Shown here one piece after another: positions 1-6,600 of a DNA stretch of 9,791 nt. The stretch's first letter is position 1; each line of letters begins with the position of its first letter. Under the pieces are notes generated by a model. It did not search any database and was not told the origin of the DNA. It saw nothing but the letters and a program-made list of their open reading frames with translations. Source of the stretch: Thermacetogenium sp. UBA4966 (lineage in GTDB: Bacteria > Bacillota > DSM-12270 > Thermacetogeniales > Thermacetogeniaceae); NCBI GenBank assembly GCA_002397275.1, contig DHAA01000007.1, positions 1-9,791 on the forward strand, in the 5' to 3' direction. Position numbers and translations under genes: made by a program.

Positions 1-76
1 GATTTTTAATTGGCCATTGACACTCATTTTCTTCGGCATATAAAATTATCTCAATGGCATCTTTTTTATTTACCAT
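1..76 (-). CDS. Start of an unidentified gene, cut by the window edge
   Basis: About 25 codons are visible, beginning MVNKKDAIEIILYAEENE, and the frame is open to the window edge. An ATG at 76-74 is preceded by a run of six G (82-87) with a 5-base gap, which is a good ribosome site. An extended -10 lies about 35 bases upstream, so this looks like the start of a real gene with its own promoter downstream of the TcmP-like gene. The visible part is short, charged and probably helical. I do not recognise the family. It is not the usual start of a Gp37/Gp68 (DUF5131) protein, the common TcmP partner. Confidence 0.5.
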   Translation of the reverse strand, partial: MVNKKDAIEIILYAEENECQWPIKN

Positions 77-109
77 ACAATCCCCCCGTTCAAATTCAAT
101 TTTGTATAT

Positions 110-138
110 ATTTTACCATATTTTATATAAAGAAAATG
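110..138 (-). promoter_or_regulatory. Probable promoter of the partial gene at 1-76
   Basis: On the minus strand an extended -10, TGG then TAAAAT, occupies 115-110. The hexamer 17 bases further upstream is CATTTT (138-133), a poor -35. The TGn extension and the position before a good ribosome site favour a real promoter. The upstream part overlaps one arm of an imperfect inverted repeat whose other arm lies inside the gene (22-45). Confidence 0.4.
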
Positions 139-188
139 AGTCATCGCTGTATTTTTCCTTTTGTGTATACACGGGAATAAGTCCATGG

Positions 189-1052
189 TCAGAGGTCGAG
201 TGAGAGCTGCCCGCTCTCTGGAGAATTCTTAGTGGACGACTGGGCGCCGAATACCTTCCATGCACTCTTTTTGTAGAGCTTGAATCCTTCTTTATTACTC
301 GTACAATGTATCAAGTTGTACATGAGCGAGTTCTGCGTGTTATAGAAAGGAAATGCCGAAACATAATATCTGCGGGTTCCTTTCAGGGACTTTATGATCT
401 CTTCCACCCTTGCCTCATATGCGGATTTATTGCTTCCGAACGGCACCAGTTTTTCAAAATCTTCAAGGTAAGTGTTCTCGCACTTTTCCTTCGTCGTCGT
501 CTTCTTAGCACTTGTAATCGCTCTGACCGGATCAGAGACCATGTGATTTATCATGACCTCGCCCCAGTTCCGAAAAAACGGAAGCAGTGCCTCCCAGTCA
601 ATATTGGCGTCATACGGATCATAGAGCAGAAAATAATGTAAATGTCCGGTCTGATATAGTTGTGGCCCGATAGTTCTCAGTAGTTCATGTGCATCAAGGC
701 GCGAAGTCACGATTTCAAAATTTCGCTCATTCTGCGGCAGATGTTTTTCAAGCTCATCTACCCGTTTCTTATCTTTATCGTTCAAATAAATGTGGACAGC
801 CTTATTCGAATAAATCCTTGCGACTTTCAGCAACACCTCAGATACCCGTACAGCCGTACCCTTAATCATCTCTCCGGCATCGTTTGTATAAACTCCGCAA
901 TTGCACATGCAGTCAATAAAAATCAGTCCATTACAAGAATCGGTCAGCATGAGTTTCCGCTCCCATGATTTTATGTACTCCTCGATTAGTTCAAATTTCT
1001 TGATCGTATGAGGATGTGCTTCACTGATTACGGTTTTTCTTCTGCCGGACAT
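189..1052 (-). CDS. tcmP: TcmP-like (three-Cys-motif partner) protein
   Basis: A 287-aa protein resembling the three-Cys-motif partner family, which has a Rossmann-like, SAM-methyltransferase-type fold. Visible motifs from the chosen start are the N-terminal HTIKKFELIEEY block (about 15-26), a glycine-loop position FIDCMCNCG (45-53), an acidic strand end YLNDKD (89-94) and LLYDPYD (142-148), which sits where methyltransferases carry their catalytic-loop motif. An earlier TTG at 1067 is in frame, but GAGGAG ends 7 bases before the ATG at 1052 and overlaps the stop of the upstream regulator, so 1052 is preferred and the two genes are probably translationally coupled. The enzyme activity is unproven for the family. 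Homologues I recall continue past the final LSLDL, so the C-terminus may be shortened. The usual Gp37/Gp68 neighbour is not seen here. Base composition is AT-richer than the transporter region, consistent with transfer. Confidence 0.75.
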   Translation of the reverse strand: MSGRRKTVISEAHPHTIKKFELIEEYIKSWERKLMLTDSCNGLIFIDCMCNCGVYTNDAGEMIKGTAVRVSEVLLKVARIYSNKAVHIYLNDKDKKRVDELEKHLPQNERNFEIVTSRLDAHELLRTIGPQLYQTGHLHYFLLYDPYDANIDWEALLPFFRNWGEVMINHMVSDPVRAITSAKKTTTKEKCENTYLEDFEKLVPFGSNKSAYEARVEEIIKSLKGTRRYYVSAFPFYNTQNSLMYNLIHCTSNKEGFKLYKKSAWKVFGAQSSTKNSPESGQLSLDL

Positions 1053-1063
1053 CTTCTCACTCC

Positions 1064-1285
1064 TCAAGCATTTGCGTCTTCATCGGTAGGGATCAAATCC
1101 ATAATATCTCCGATATTGCAGTCCAGTGCCTTACATACCTTCATCAGCACTTCCATACTCACAGTCTCGCCCTTTGAAAGCTTTGTGACTGAAGCCCAAC
1201 TTATTCCAGCAGATGACTGTAAGTCCTTCTTTTTCATGTCTTTGTCAATCAAAATTTTCCATAATTTCTTATAACTAACTTCCAT
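1064..1285 (-). CDS. Small Cro/C1-type (XRE) transcriptional regulator
   Basis: A 73-aa single-domain DNA-binding protein. The helix-turn-helix runs from about residue 19 to 40, with recognition-helix region ISWASVTKLSKGE, followed by a helix LMKVCKALDCNIGDIMDL typical of the compact Cro/C1 regulators (HTH_26 type). An ATG at 1330 is in frame, but GAGGGG lies 8 bases before the ATG at 1285 and the familiar N-terminus SYKKLWKILIDKD starts there, so 1285 is chosen. It is the first gene of an operon with the TcmP-like gene, whose start lies 11 bases past its stop. It probably controls this operon; its operator is not known, though the 5-bp inverted repeat GAGAA-N5-TTCTC at 1386-1400 between the divergent promoters is a candidate. 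Confidence 0.85.
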   Translation of the reverse strand: MEVSYKKLWKILIDKDMKKKDLQSSAGISWASVTKLSKGETVSMEVLMKVCKALDCNIGDIMDLIPTDEDANA

Positions 1286-1336
1286 GGTGGTCACCCCTCG
1301 ATTCTCAAAAACAAGATATTGCCGCAGCATCTACAC

Positions 1337-1365
1337 AGTATAGCATATCTCACGTCGGAAATCAA
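1337..1365 (-). promoter_or_regulatory. Promoter of the XRE–TcmP operon
   Basis: On the minus strand TTGATT (1365-1360) is followed after exactly 17 bases by TATACT (1342-1337), with TGC directly before the -10. This is a strong extended -10 sigma-A promoter. It would start transcription near 1330, about 45 bases before the chosen XRE start codon. Confidence 0.8.
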
Positions 1366-1406
1366 TAGTATTTCTTCATAAACAGGAGAATAATCTTCTC
1401 TTACTA

Positions 1407-1435
1407 TTGAAAAATATGTGTGTTCCTGCTATAAT
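1407..1435 (+). promoter_or_regulatory. Strong promoter pointing right, with no obvious gene
   Basis: TTGAAA (1407-1412), a 17-base spacer ending in TGC, then a perfect TATAAT (1430-1435). By sequence it is one of the best promoters in the window. It is divergent from the XRE promoter and reads straight into the 3' end of the DUF6431 gene, which lies on the other strand. It could make an antisense RNA, or be the stranded promoter of a gene separated from it by an insertion. Confidence 0.65.
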
Positions 1436-1446
1436 AAAAAAGCCAT

Positions 1447-2013
1447 TCATTTAAGACCATTTTTCCCGGACAGGAATGCAGAACGGGTCTGTACCCAAAA
1501 GTTTGCATTCACCACCGGCCGGACAACTCTGGCCAGCCAGCGGTGAGCATTCCCGACATGCTGCCAAATCCTTTGGAGCGGAGACGGGGGAAGATCGGAC
1601 ACGTCTTCCACAGACGTCATACCCAAACGCAGGGCAATGGAGAAAAGGACGCCGGCTAAGTAATCCGCCTGGCTCGAAAACCACTGCTTCCACCGGCGAA
1701 TGGTGGATTCGTCGGCCGCCACCGTGAGTGTGGACTCTCCGGAGACAACCGCCTCGATGCTTTTGCTTTCATGTCGCTTGTACGGCACCAACAAATCGGG
1801 TAATTCGTGATGAATCTTTTTGCACAACGAGCAGCGCAGCCGCCGGATCATGAGAACTTTCCGGTCGCCCAGCCCATCCATGTACCCCCGGCGCCGGCTA
1901 CCAATGACTTTCAGCAAACCATCGCAAACAGGACATGGGTTCTGCTCACCGCTCCTTACAAAAAACACCCGTTTCGGGGTCTCAACCAGATCATATTCTG
2001 ATAAAATGACCAT
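1447..2013 (-). CDS. DUF6431 zinc-ribbon protein, probably transposon-associated
   Basis: A 188-aa protein of the DUF6431 family, recognised by the N-terminus EYDLVETPKRVFFVRSG and the block IRRLRCSLCKKIHHELPD. Two CxxC pairs (Cys27/Cys30 and Cys61/Cys64) should bind zinc. A helix-turn-helix-like stretch with ADESTIRRWKQWF follows at about 100-112. The ending WVQTRSAFLSG is, from memory, the usual end of the family, so the gene looks complete. Such proteins recur in many copies in clostridial genomes, often beside DDE transposases; their exact role is unknown, and no transposase lies next to this one. The frame can be extended to a GTG at 2115, but the conserved part begins at the ATG at 2013. 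The ribosome site there is weak, so the start is uncertain. A promoter on the opposite strand reads into its 3' end. Confidence 0.75.
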   Translation of the reverse strand: MVILSEYDLVETPKRVFFVRSGEQNPCPVCDGLLKVIGSRRRGYMDGLGDRKVLMIRRLRCSLCKKIHHELPDLLVPYKRHESKSIEAVVSGESTLTVAADESTIRRWKQWFSSQADYLAGVLFSIALRLGMTSVEDVSDLPPSPLQRIWQHVGNAHRWLARVVRPVVNANFWVQTRSAFLSGKNGLK

Positions 2014-2140
2014 AGTTGTTGGGCGCCCCTGTGTGTCACTGTTGCAAGGTTGCAAGTGGTAACGCAGCAAAAACGGGGGCGTCTTTCCTTTGATCTGGTA
2101 AGCGTGTGCCTTCACACCTGATTTAAAAAAGATGTTTCAC

Positions 2141-2170
2141 TTGACAAAATATAAGGAGAAATAATATGAT
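2141..2170 (+). promoter_or_regulatory. Promoter of the TetR–ABC–FtsX operon
   Basis: A consensus -35 TTGACA (2141-2146) is followed after 18 bases by TATGAT (2165-2170). Transcription would start near 2176, inside the palindrome at 2171-2195, which makes direct blocking by a bound repressor plausible. Confidence 0.7.
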
Positions 2171-2195
2171 ATGACTATAAATATATTTCAGTCAT
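2171..2195 (+). promoter_or_regulatory. Palindromic operator candidate before tetR
   Basis: Perfect 6-bp arms ATGACT (2171-2176) and AGTCAT (2190-2195) are separated by 13 AT-rich bases that include the self-complementary AAATATATTT. The site lies between the -10 and the ribosome site AAGGAG (2197-2202). Size and position fit autorepression by the TetR protein encoded next. Confidence 0.6.
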
Positions 2196-2208
2196 AAAGG
2201 AGAAACCT

Positions 2209-2793
2209 ATGGCGTCGGCATTCACCGAACAGGAAAAAGCGGCAATCCGCTTGGCGTTAAAAGAAGCTGCGCGGCAATGTGCCGCCACGATTGGCATGCG
2301 CAAGACCACCGTCGATCAGCTCGCTGAAAGCGCCGGCATATCCAAAGGTGCGTTTTATAAGTTCTATGAAACCAAGGAGCATCTGTTTTTTGAAATCTTA
2401 GAGGACTGGCATACTGAAATTTATGACGCCGCATGGAAAATGTGGGAGTCCTGCCCTGAGCTTTCCCCTCCGGTGCGGGCAGCCGAAACCATTTTGGAAG
2501 CCTGCAGGGTGATAGAGCAGAATTCCATGATGGATTTTTTTGAAAACGAGCTGTCTTATTTATTGCGTAAAATTCCCGAGGAAGATCTCAACCGGCATTA
2601 TCACAGCGATGATGTTCATATCCGCGAACTTGTCCGGCGCATGGGCGTCTCCTTAAAACAACCCGCCGAGATTGTCTCGGCTACCGTGCGCGGGTTGATG
2701 CTGATTTTGTACCACCATAAACAAATCGGGGAATCCTATCATCAGGTATTAAAGCTGCTGATTGTAGGCGCTTGCGAGCAACTGGTCAATTAA
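2209..2793 (+). CDS. TetR-family transcriptional repressor
   Basis: A 194-aa one-component regulator. The N-terminal helix-turn-helix is typical of TetR: TTVDQLAESAGISKGAFYKFY at about residues 33-53, followed by the common TKEHLF. The rest (about 60-194) is the all-helical ligand-binding and dimer domain, too variable to name a ligand. The ATG at 2209 follows AAGGAG with a 6-base gap. The gene is first in the operon with the ATPase and FtsX permease genes, so it most likely represses itself and that transporter and is released by a transported or toxic compound. A second palindrome type lies 3' of the gene and again before the ECF gene near 8400; whether this protein binds it is inference. 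Confidence 0.88.
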   Translation: MASAFTEQEKAAIRLALKEAARQCAATIGMRKTTVDQLAESAGISKGAFYKFYETKEHLFFEILEDWHTEIYDAAWKMWESCPELSPPVRAAETILEACRVIEQNSMMDFFENELSYLLRKIPEEDLNRHYHSDDVHIRELVRRMGVSLKQPAEIVSATVRGLMLILYHHKQIGESYHQVLKLLIVGACEQLVN

Positions 2794-2826
2794 TCCGCTC
2801 TTATGCATAATCAAAAGAGCGGATTA
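2791..2826 (+). terminator. Hairpin at the tetR stop codon, attenuator-like
   Basis: Perfect 12-bp inverted repeat: TAATCCGCTCTT (2791-2802) and AAGAGCGGATTA (2815-2826) around a 12-base loop. The left arm contains the tetR stop codon. A run of A follows on the plus strand, not T, so it is not a standard intrinsic terminator in either direction. It could lower expression of the downstream ATPase gene, protect mRNA ends, or be a protein-binding site. Confidence 0.5.
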
Positions 2827-2840
2827 AAAAATGATATCTG

Positions 2841-2856
2841 GTTAGAAATAGCTAAC
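2841..2856 (+). promoter_or_regulatory. Palindrome GTTAG-N6-CTAAC before the ABC genes
   Basis: GTTAG (2841-2845), six bases, CTAAC (2852-2856), then TTA. The same arms, spacing and trailing TTA occur at 8395-8413 before the ECF S-component gene. The site lies 55 bases before the ATPase start codon and just after the tetR-end hairpin. AATGATA precedes the site here on the plus strand and precedes the other site when that one is read on the minus strand. No good -35/-10 pair is clear beside it here. Confidence 0.5.
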
Positions 2857-2910
2857 TTAGACGGTTCCAGATTGGATACCGCGGCAACCCCGCCGAAAAG
2901 GAGGAAACAT

Positions 2911-3609
2911 ATGTTTGTAGAGGTCAACGATATCAAAAAGAGCTACGGCGAAGGCAGCGGACATGTGGAAGTCCTGCGGGGCATCACCACCGGGCTGGAG
3001 GAAGGGCAGACATGCCTCATACTGGGTCCCTCCGGCTCGGGCAAATCCACCCTGCTCAACGTTGTCGGCGGCCTGGAAACGGTAGATTCCGGTGGGGTGA
3101 GAATCGACGGGCAGGAGATCTGCGGCCTGAATCCCGAAAAGCTTTCCGATTACCGCCGCGCCTATCTGGGTTTCGTCTTCCAGTTTTACAACCTGATCCC
3201 CAACCTGACCGTCAGGGAAAACATAGATGTCTGCCGCTATCTGACCAAGCAGCCGCTGGAGCTGAACGGGCTGCTGGACACGCTGGGGCTCGTCGAGCAC
3301 CAGAACAAATTTCCTTCCCAGCTTTCCGGCGGTCAGCAGCAGCGGTGCGCGCTGGCCAGGGCGCTGGTGAAGAATCCCAGGCTGCTCCTCTGCGACGAGC
3401 CGACCGGCGCCCTGGATTCCAAGGCCTCCCGGGAGATTCTGATTCTGCTGGAGGAGGTCAACCGGCACTATGGCGCCACGATGCTCATCGTCAGCCACAA
3501 CACCGTGATCAAAGACATGGTTCATCGGGTGATCGAGATCCGTGACGGCCGGATCACGAAGGATTACGCCAACGAGACGCGTATCCCGGCTACCGACCTG
3601 GTATGGTAA
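2911..3609 (+). CDS. ABC transporter ATPase, LolD/MacB/FtsE type
   Basis: A 232-aa cytoplasmic ATPase that powers the FtsX-type permease encoded next. All motifs are intact: Walker A GPSGSGKST (39-47), Q-loop Gln91 in FVFQFYN, signature LSGGQQQR (138-145), Walker B LLLCDEP with Glu163, D-loop GALD (166-169) and H-loop His196 in SHN. The ATG at 2911 has a consensus site AAAGGAGG with a 6-base gap; the in-frame ATG at 2803 lies in the hairpin loop and lacks a ribosome site. The stop is 11 bases before the permease start, so the two are co-translated. The subfamily exports lipids, peptides or drugs, or senses envelope stress; the substrate here is unknown. Confidence 0.93.
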   Translation: MFVEVNDIKKSYGEGSGHVEVLRGITTGLEEGQTCLILGPSGSGKSTLLNVVGGLETVDSGGVRIDGQEICGLNPEKLSDYRRAYLGFVFQFYNLIPNLTVRENIDVCRYLTKQPLELNGLLDTLGLVEHQNKFPSQLSGGQQQRCALARALVKNPRLLLCDEPTGALDSKASREILILLEEVNRHYGATMLIVSHNTVIKDMVHRVIEIRDGRITKDYANETRIPATDLVW

Positions 3610-3620
3610 GGGGGCGGAGC

Positions 3621-6600
3621 ATGCAGAAACTACTGCTGAAACGGACGATCCGCGATCTGAGGGCCAATGCCCTGCGCTACGCCTCTCTTTTTATCCTCAT
3701 CGTGGCCACCATATTCCTGATTCTCAGCCTGGTGGGCAGCAGCGAGAGCGTGATCTATACCGTGGACACCCGGGCGGAGGCCAACCATCTGGAGGACGGT
3801 CAGTTCCAGGTTTTCTTCCCGCTGGAGGAAGAAACGCTTCGGGAGCTGGAGGAGGACGGAGTCGCCGTAGAGGAGGCCTTCTTCCTCGACTTCACACAGG
3901 AGGACGGTTCCACCCTGCGCCTTTTCCGCAACCGGGAGAGGATCGACCTGGTTGAGATCAATGAGGGCTGCCCGGCGAAGACCGAGAGCGAGATCGTGCC
4001 GGAATACCATTACGCCGAGGAGCACGGGCTATCCGTCGGCGACGTTCTTTCCATCGGCGGCGGGGCCTATACGGTGACCGGCGTCGGCTCCAGCCCCGAT
4101 TATGACTGCTGCATCCGCAATATGTCCGATGTCGTAGCGGACGGCAATGTCTTCGGTACCGGCTTTGTGACCGCGGCCGCTTATGCGGAGCTGAAGGAGC
4201 ACGGCCAGGCCGCCCGGTCGGAAGAGTACCGGTACAGCTTTCTATTAAACGGCGCCATGACCGCCGGGGAGCTGAAGGATCGGCTCTTGGATCTCAAGGT
4301 GGACCGCGATAAGATCCAGGACGTCTATTTCGTGGAGATGCTGGATGAGCTGGAGGAGGACAAAAACAAGCTGACCGACGGCATCGGCGAGTTGGCCGAC
4401 GGCGCAGATGAGCTGAAGGAAGGCGCCGACGAGCTTGCGGATGGCAGCGATGCGCTGCTGAAGGGCATCTATGAGCTGCGGAACGGCAGCGGCAGGCTGC
4501 TGGACGGCACGGGAGAACTCGAAGACGGCGCCGCGGGGCTGGCTGACGGCGCGGGAGAGCTTACGCATGGTATGGATCAGGCAAAAGACGGTTCTGCCGG
4601 GCTGACAGAAGGTACAGAGCAGATTGCACAGGGACTGAGTACATTGAAGGCCTCTCTGAGCGCTCTCTCCGGATACGGAGCGGAACTGAACGGCGGCGCC
4701 GAGCGCCTGTGCGCGGCCCTGCTGAAGGCGCTGCTTACCCAGGCCAATGAAACGGTGAATGCTCAGCTGTCTGCCCTGGGGCTGCCCGGGGTGACGCTGA
4801 CCGCGGAGAACTACGGGGATGTGCTGGACAAACTGATGGCGGCACCGGCCGGTTCGCCTGAATTCGCGGCGGCCTTATCCGATACCAGGGCGCAGTTGGA
4901 CGCCGTCGCCGGCTTTCCGCTGCAGCTTAAGACTTACACCGACGGAGTCCTTGCGGCGGCAGCGGGAGCGAAGACGCTTGAGGACGGCGAAGCGGACCTC
5001 GCCGCGGGAGCGGGAGAACTGCAGGAAGGATTTTCCGCCCTTTACGAAGGCGCCGCCGCTCTGAAGGACGGCGCGGATACGCTGGAAAGCGGCACAAAGG
5101 AATTGACCGAGGGCATCGGGACGCTGGCGGAGGGCGCGGAGGCGCTGGCGGCGGCCGGCGCTGAGCTGTCCGGCGGCATGGCGGAGCTGAGGGATGGTAT
5201 CAGGGAACTGGCCGACGGCGCGCATGAATTGCAGGAGCAGGTCGATGAAGTGCTGGACGAGTATTTTACTATCGAGCCCAACAACCTGATTGAATTTATC
5301 CAGGCGGAGGACAACCTTCGCGTCAAGATCTCCAAGGACGACGTGCTCATCAATATCTCGACGGGCATCGTGGCGGGGATTATCGTGCTGATTCTGTTCA
5401 CCTACGTCATCTCGGTATTCGTGGTGCAGTCCATCGAACGGGAGCGGGCCGTCATTGGCACGCTGTACGCCATGGGGGTCAAGCGCCGCCAGCTGCTGAC
5501 GCATTATCTGGCGCTGCCTGTGCTTATCGCCCTGCTGGGCGCGGTCGTCGGGACGGCGCTGGGCTATTCGGACTGGGGCATTTCCACCCAGGCCATAGAC
5601 ACCACCAGTTATTATTCCATCCCAGCGCTTCAGGTGATCTACAAGCCTTACCTGCTGGTCTACGGACTGGTAATGCCTCCCCTCATCGCCGCTCTGGTGA
5701 ACTATCTGGTGATCAACAAAAAACTCAACCAGCCGGCGCTTTGGCTTCTGCGGGGCGGACAGGAAAGGCGCAGCGGCAACGGCGTACAGCTCAAAGGTAT
5801 AGGCTTTGTCCGCACCTTCCAGCTCCGGCAGTTCCTGCGGGAGAAGCGCACCGCATTCACCGTCCTGTTCGGGCTGTTCATCTCCCTGCTGATCCTGATG
5901 CTGGGCGTGGACTGCCTCGTATACTGCAGGCATCTTCAGAATCTGAATATAGCGGATACGGGATACGAATACATGTATACCTACAAATACCCTACTGCCG
6001 AGCCTCCGGAAGGCGGCGCCGCCGCCTATGTGGAGAGTCTGAACCGAAAAAACAGCGGCTATGATTTGAATGTGACCCTGGTGGGCTTAAGCGGAGACAA
6101 CCCCTACTTTGAATTCACTCCGGCAAAAGGGAAGAACCGGCTTACGCTCTCGGAAGGCGCGGCCAGCAAATTCGGTTTGGAAACGGGAGACGAAATCATC
6201 CTGCGGGACGAGGTCAACGGGCTGGACTACGGCTTTACCGTGGCTAAAATCGTTCCCTACTCCGTGGGGCTTCATGCCTTTATGGACATCGGCAGCATGC
6301 GTGATCTGTTCGGACGGGAGGATGATTATTACAACGCGGTCTACGCCGCTCACGCGCTGGATGTCGATTCCGGGCGGCTTTACGCCGTCTCCACAAAGCG
6401 CGATATAGAGAAGGCTTCCGGCATTTTCCTCGATATGCTGATGCCTATGATCCTAACCATGATCCTAGTCTCCATCCTGGTGTTTCTGGTTGTCATGTAT
6501 CAGATGGTCAGGGTCATGGTGGACCGTTCCGCTTTCTCCATCTCTCTGATGAAGATCTTCGGCTTCCGGAAAGGAGAGATCCGGCGGCTTTATCTGGATG

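Noticed and set aside
163..172. Perfect palindrome GTGTATACAC downstream of the TcmP-like gene
   Set aside because: It is short, without a second copy at the XRE promoter, so no role can be supported.
2014..2115. GTG-initiated extension of the DUF6431 protein
   Set aside because: The extra 34 residues do not resemble the family, whose usual start is at the ATG at 2013.
2104..2117. GTGTG-CCTT-CACAC hairpin near the DUF6431 start
   Set aside because: It is only five pairs with no T-run or operator context, and could easily be chance.
2803..2910. Upstream in-frame start extending the ATPase by 36 residues
   Set aside because: The ATG is in the loop of the tetR-end hairpin with no ribosome site, and the family starts at the ATG at 2911, which follows a consensus AAAGGAGG.
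2857..3525. Minus-strand open frame opposite the ATPase gene
   Set aside because: It lies wholly within a well-supported ATPase with all motifs, and the shadow product has no recognisable pattern or ribosome site.
4875..5933. Long minus-strand open frame (352 codons) opposite the permease gene
   Set aside because: It is a shadow of the GC-rich, repetitive coding sequence. Its product is Gln/Arg/His-rich with no family likeness, and the plus-strand gene is clearly real.
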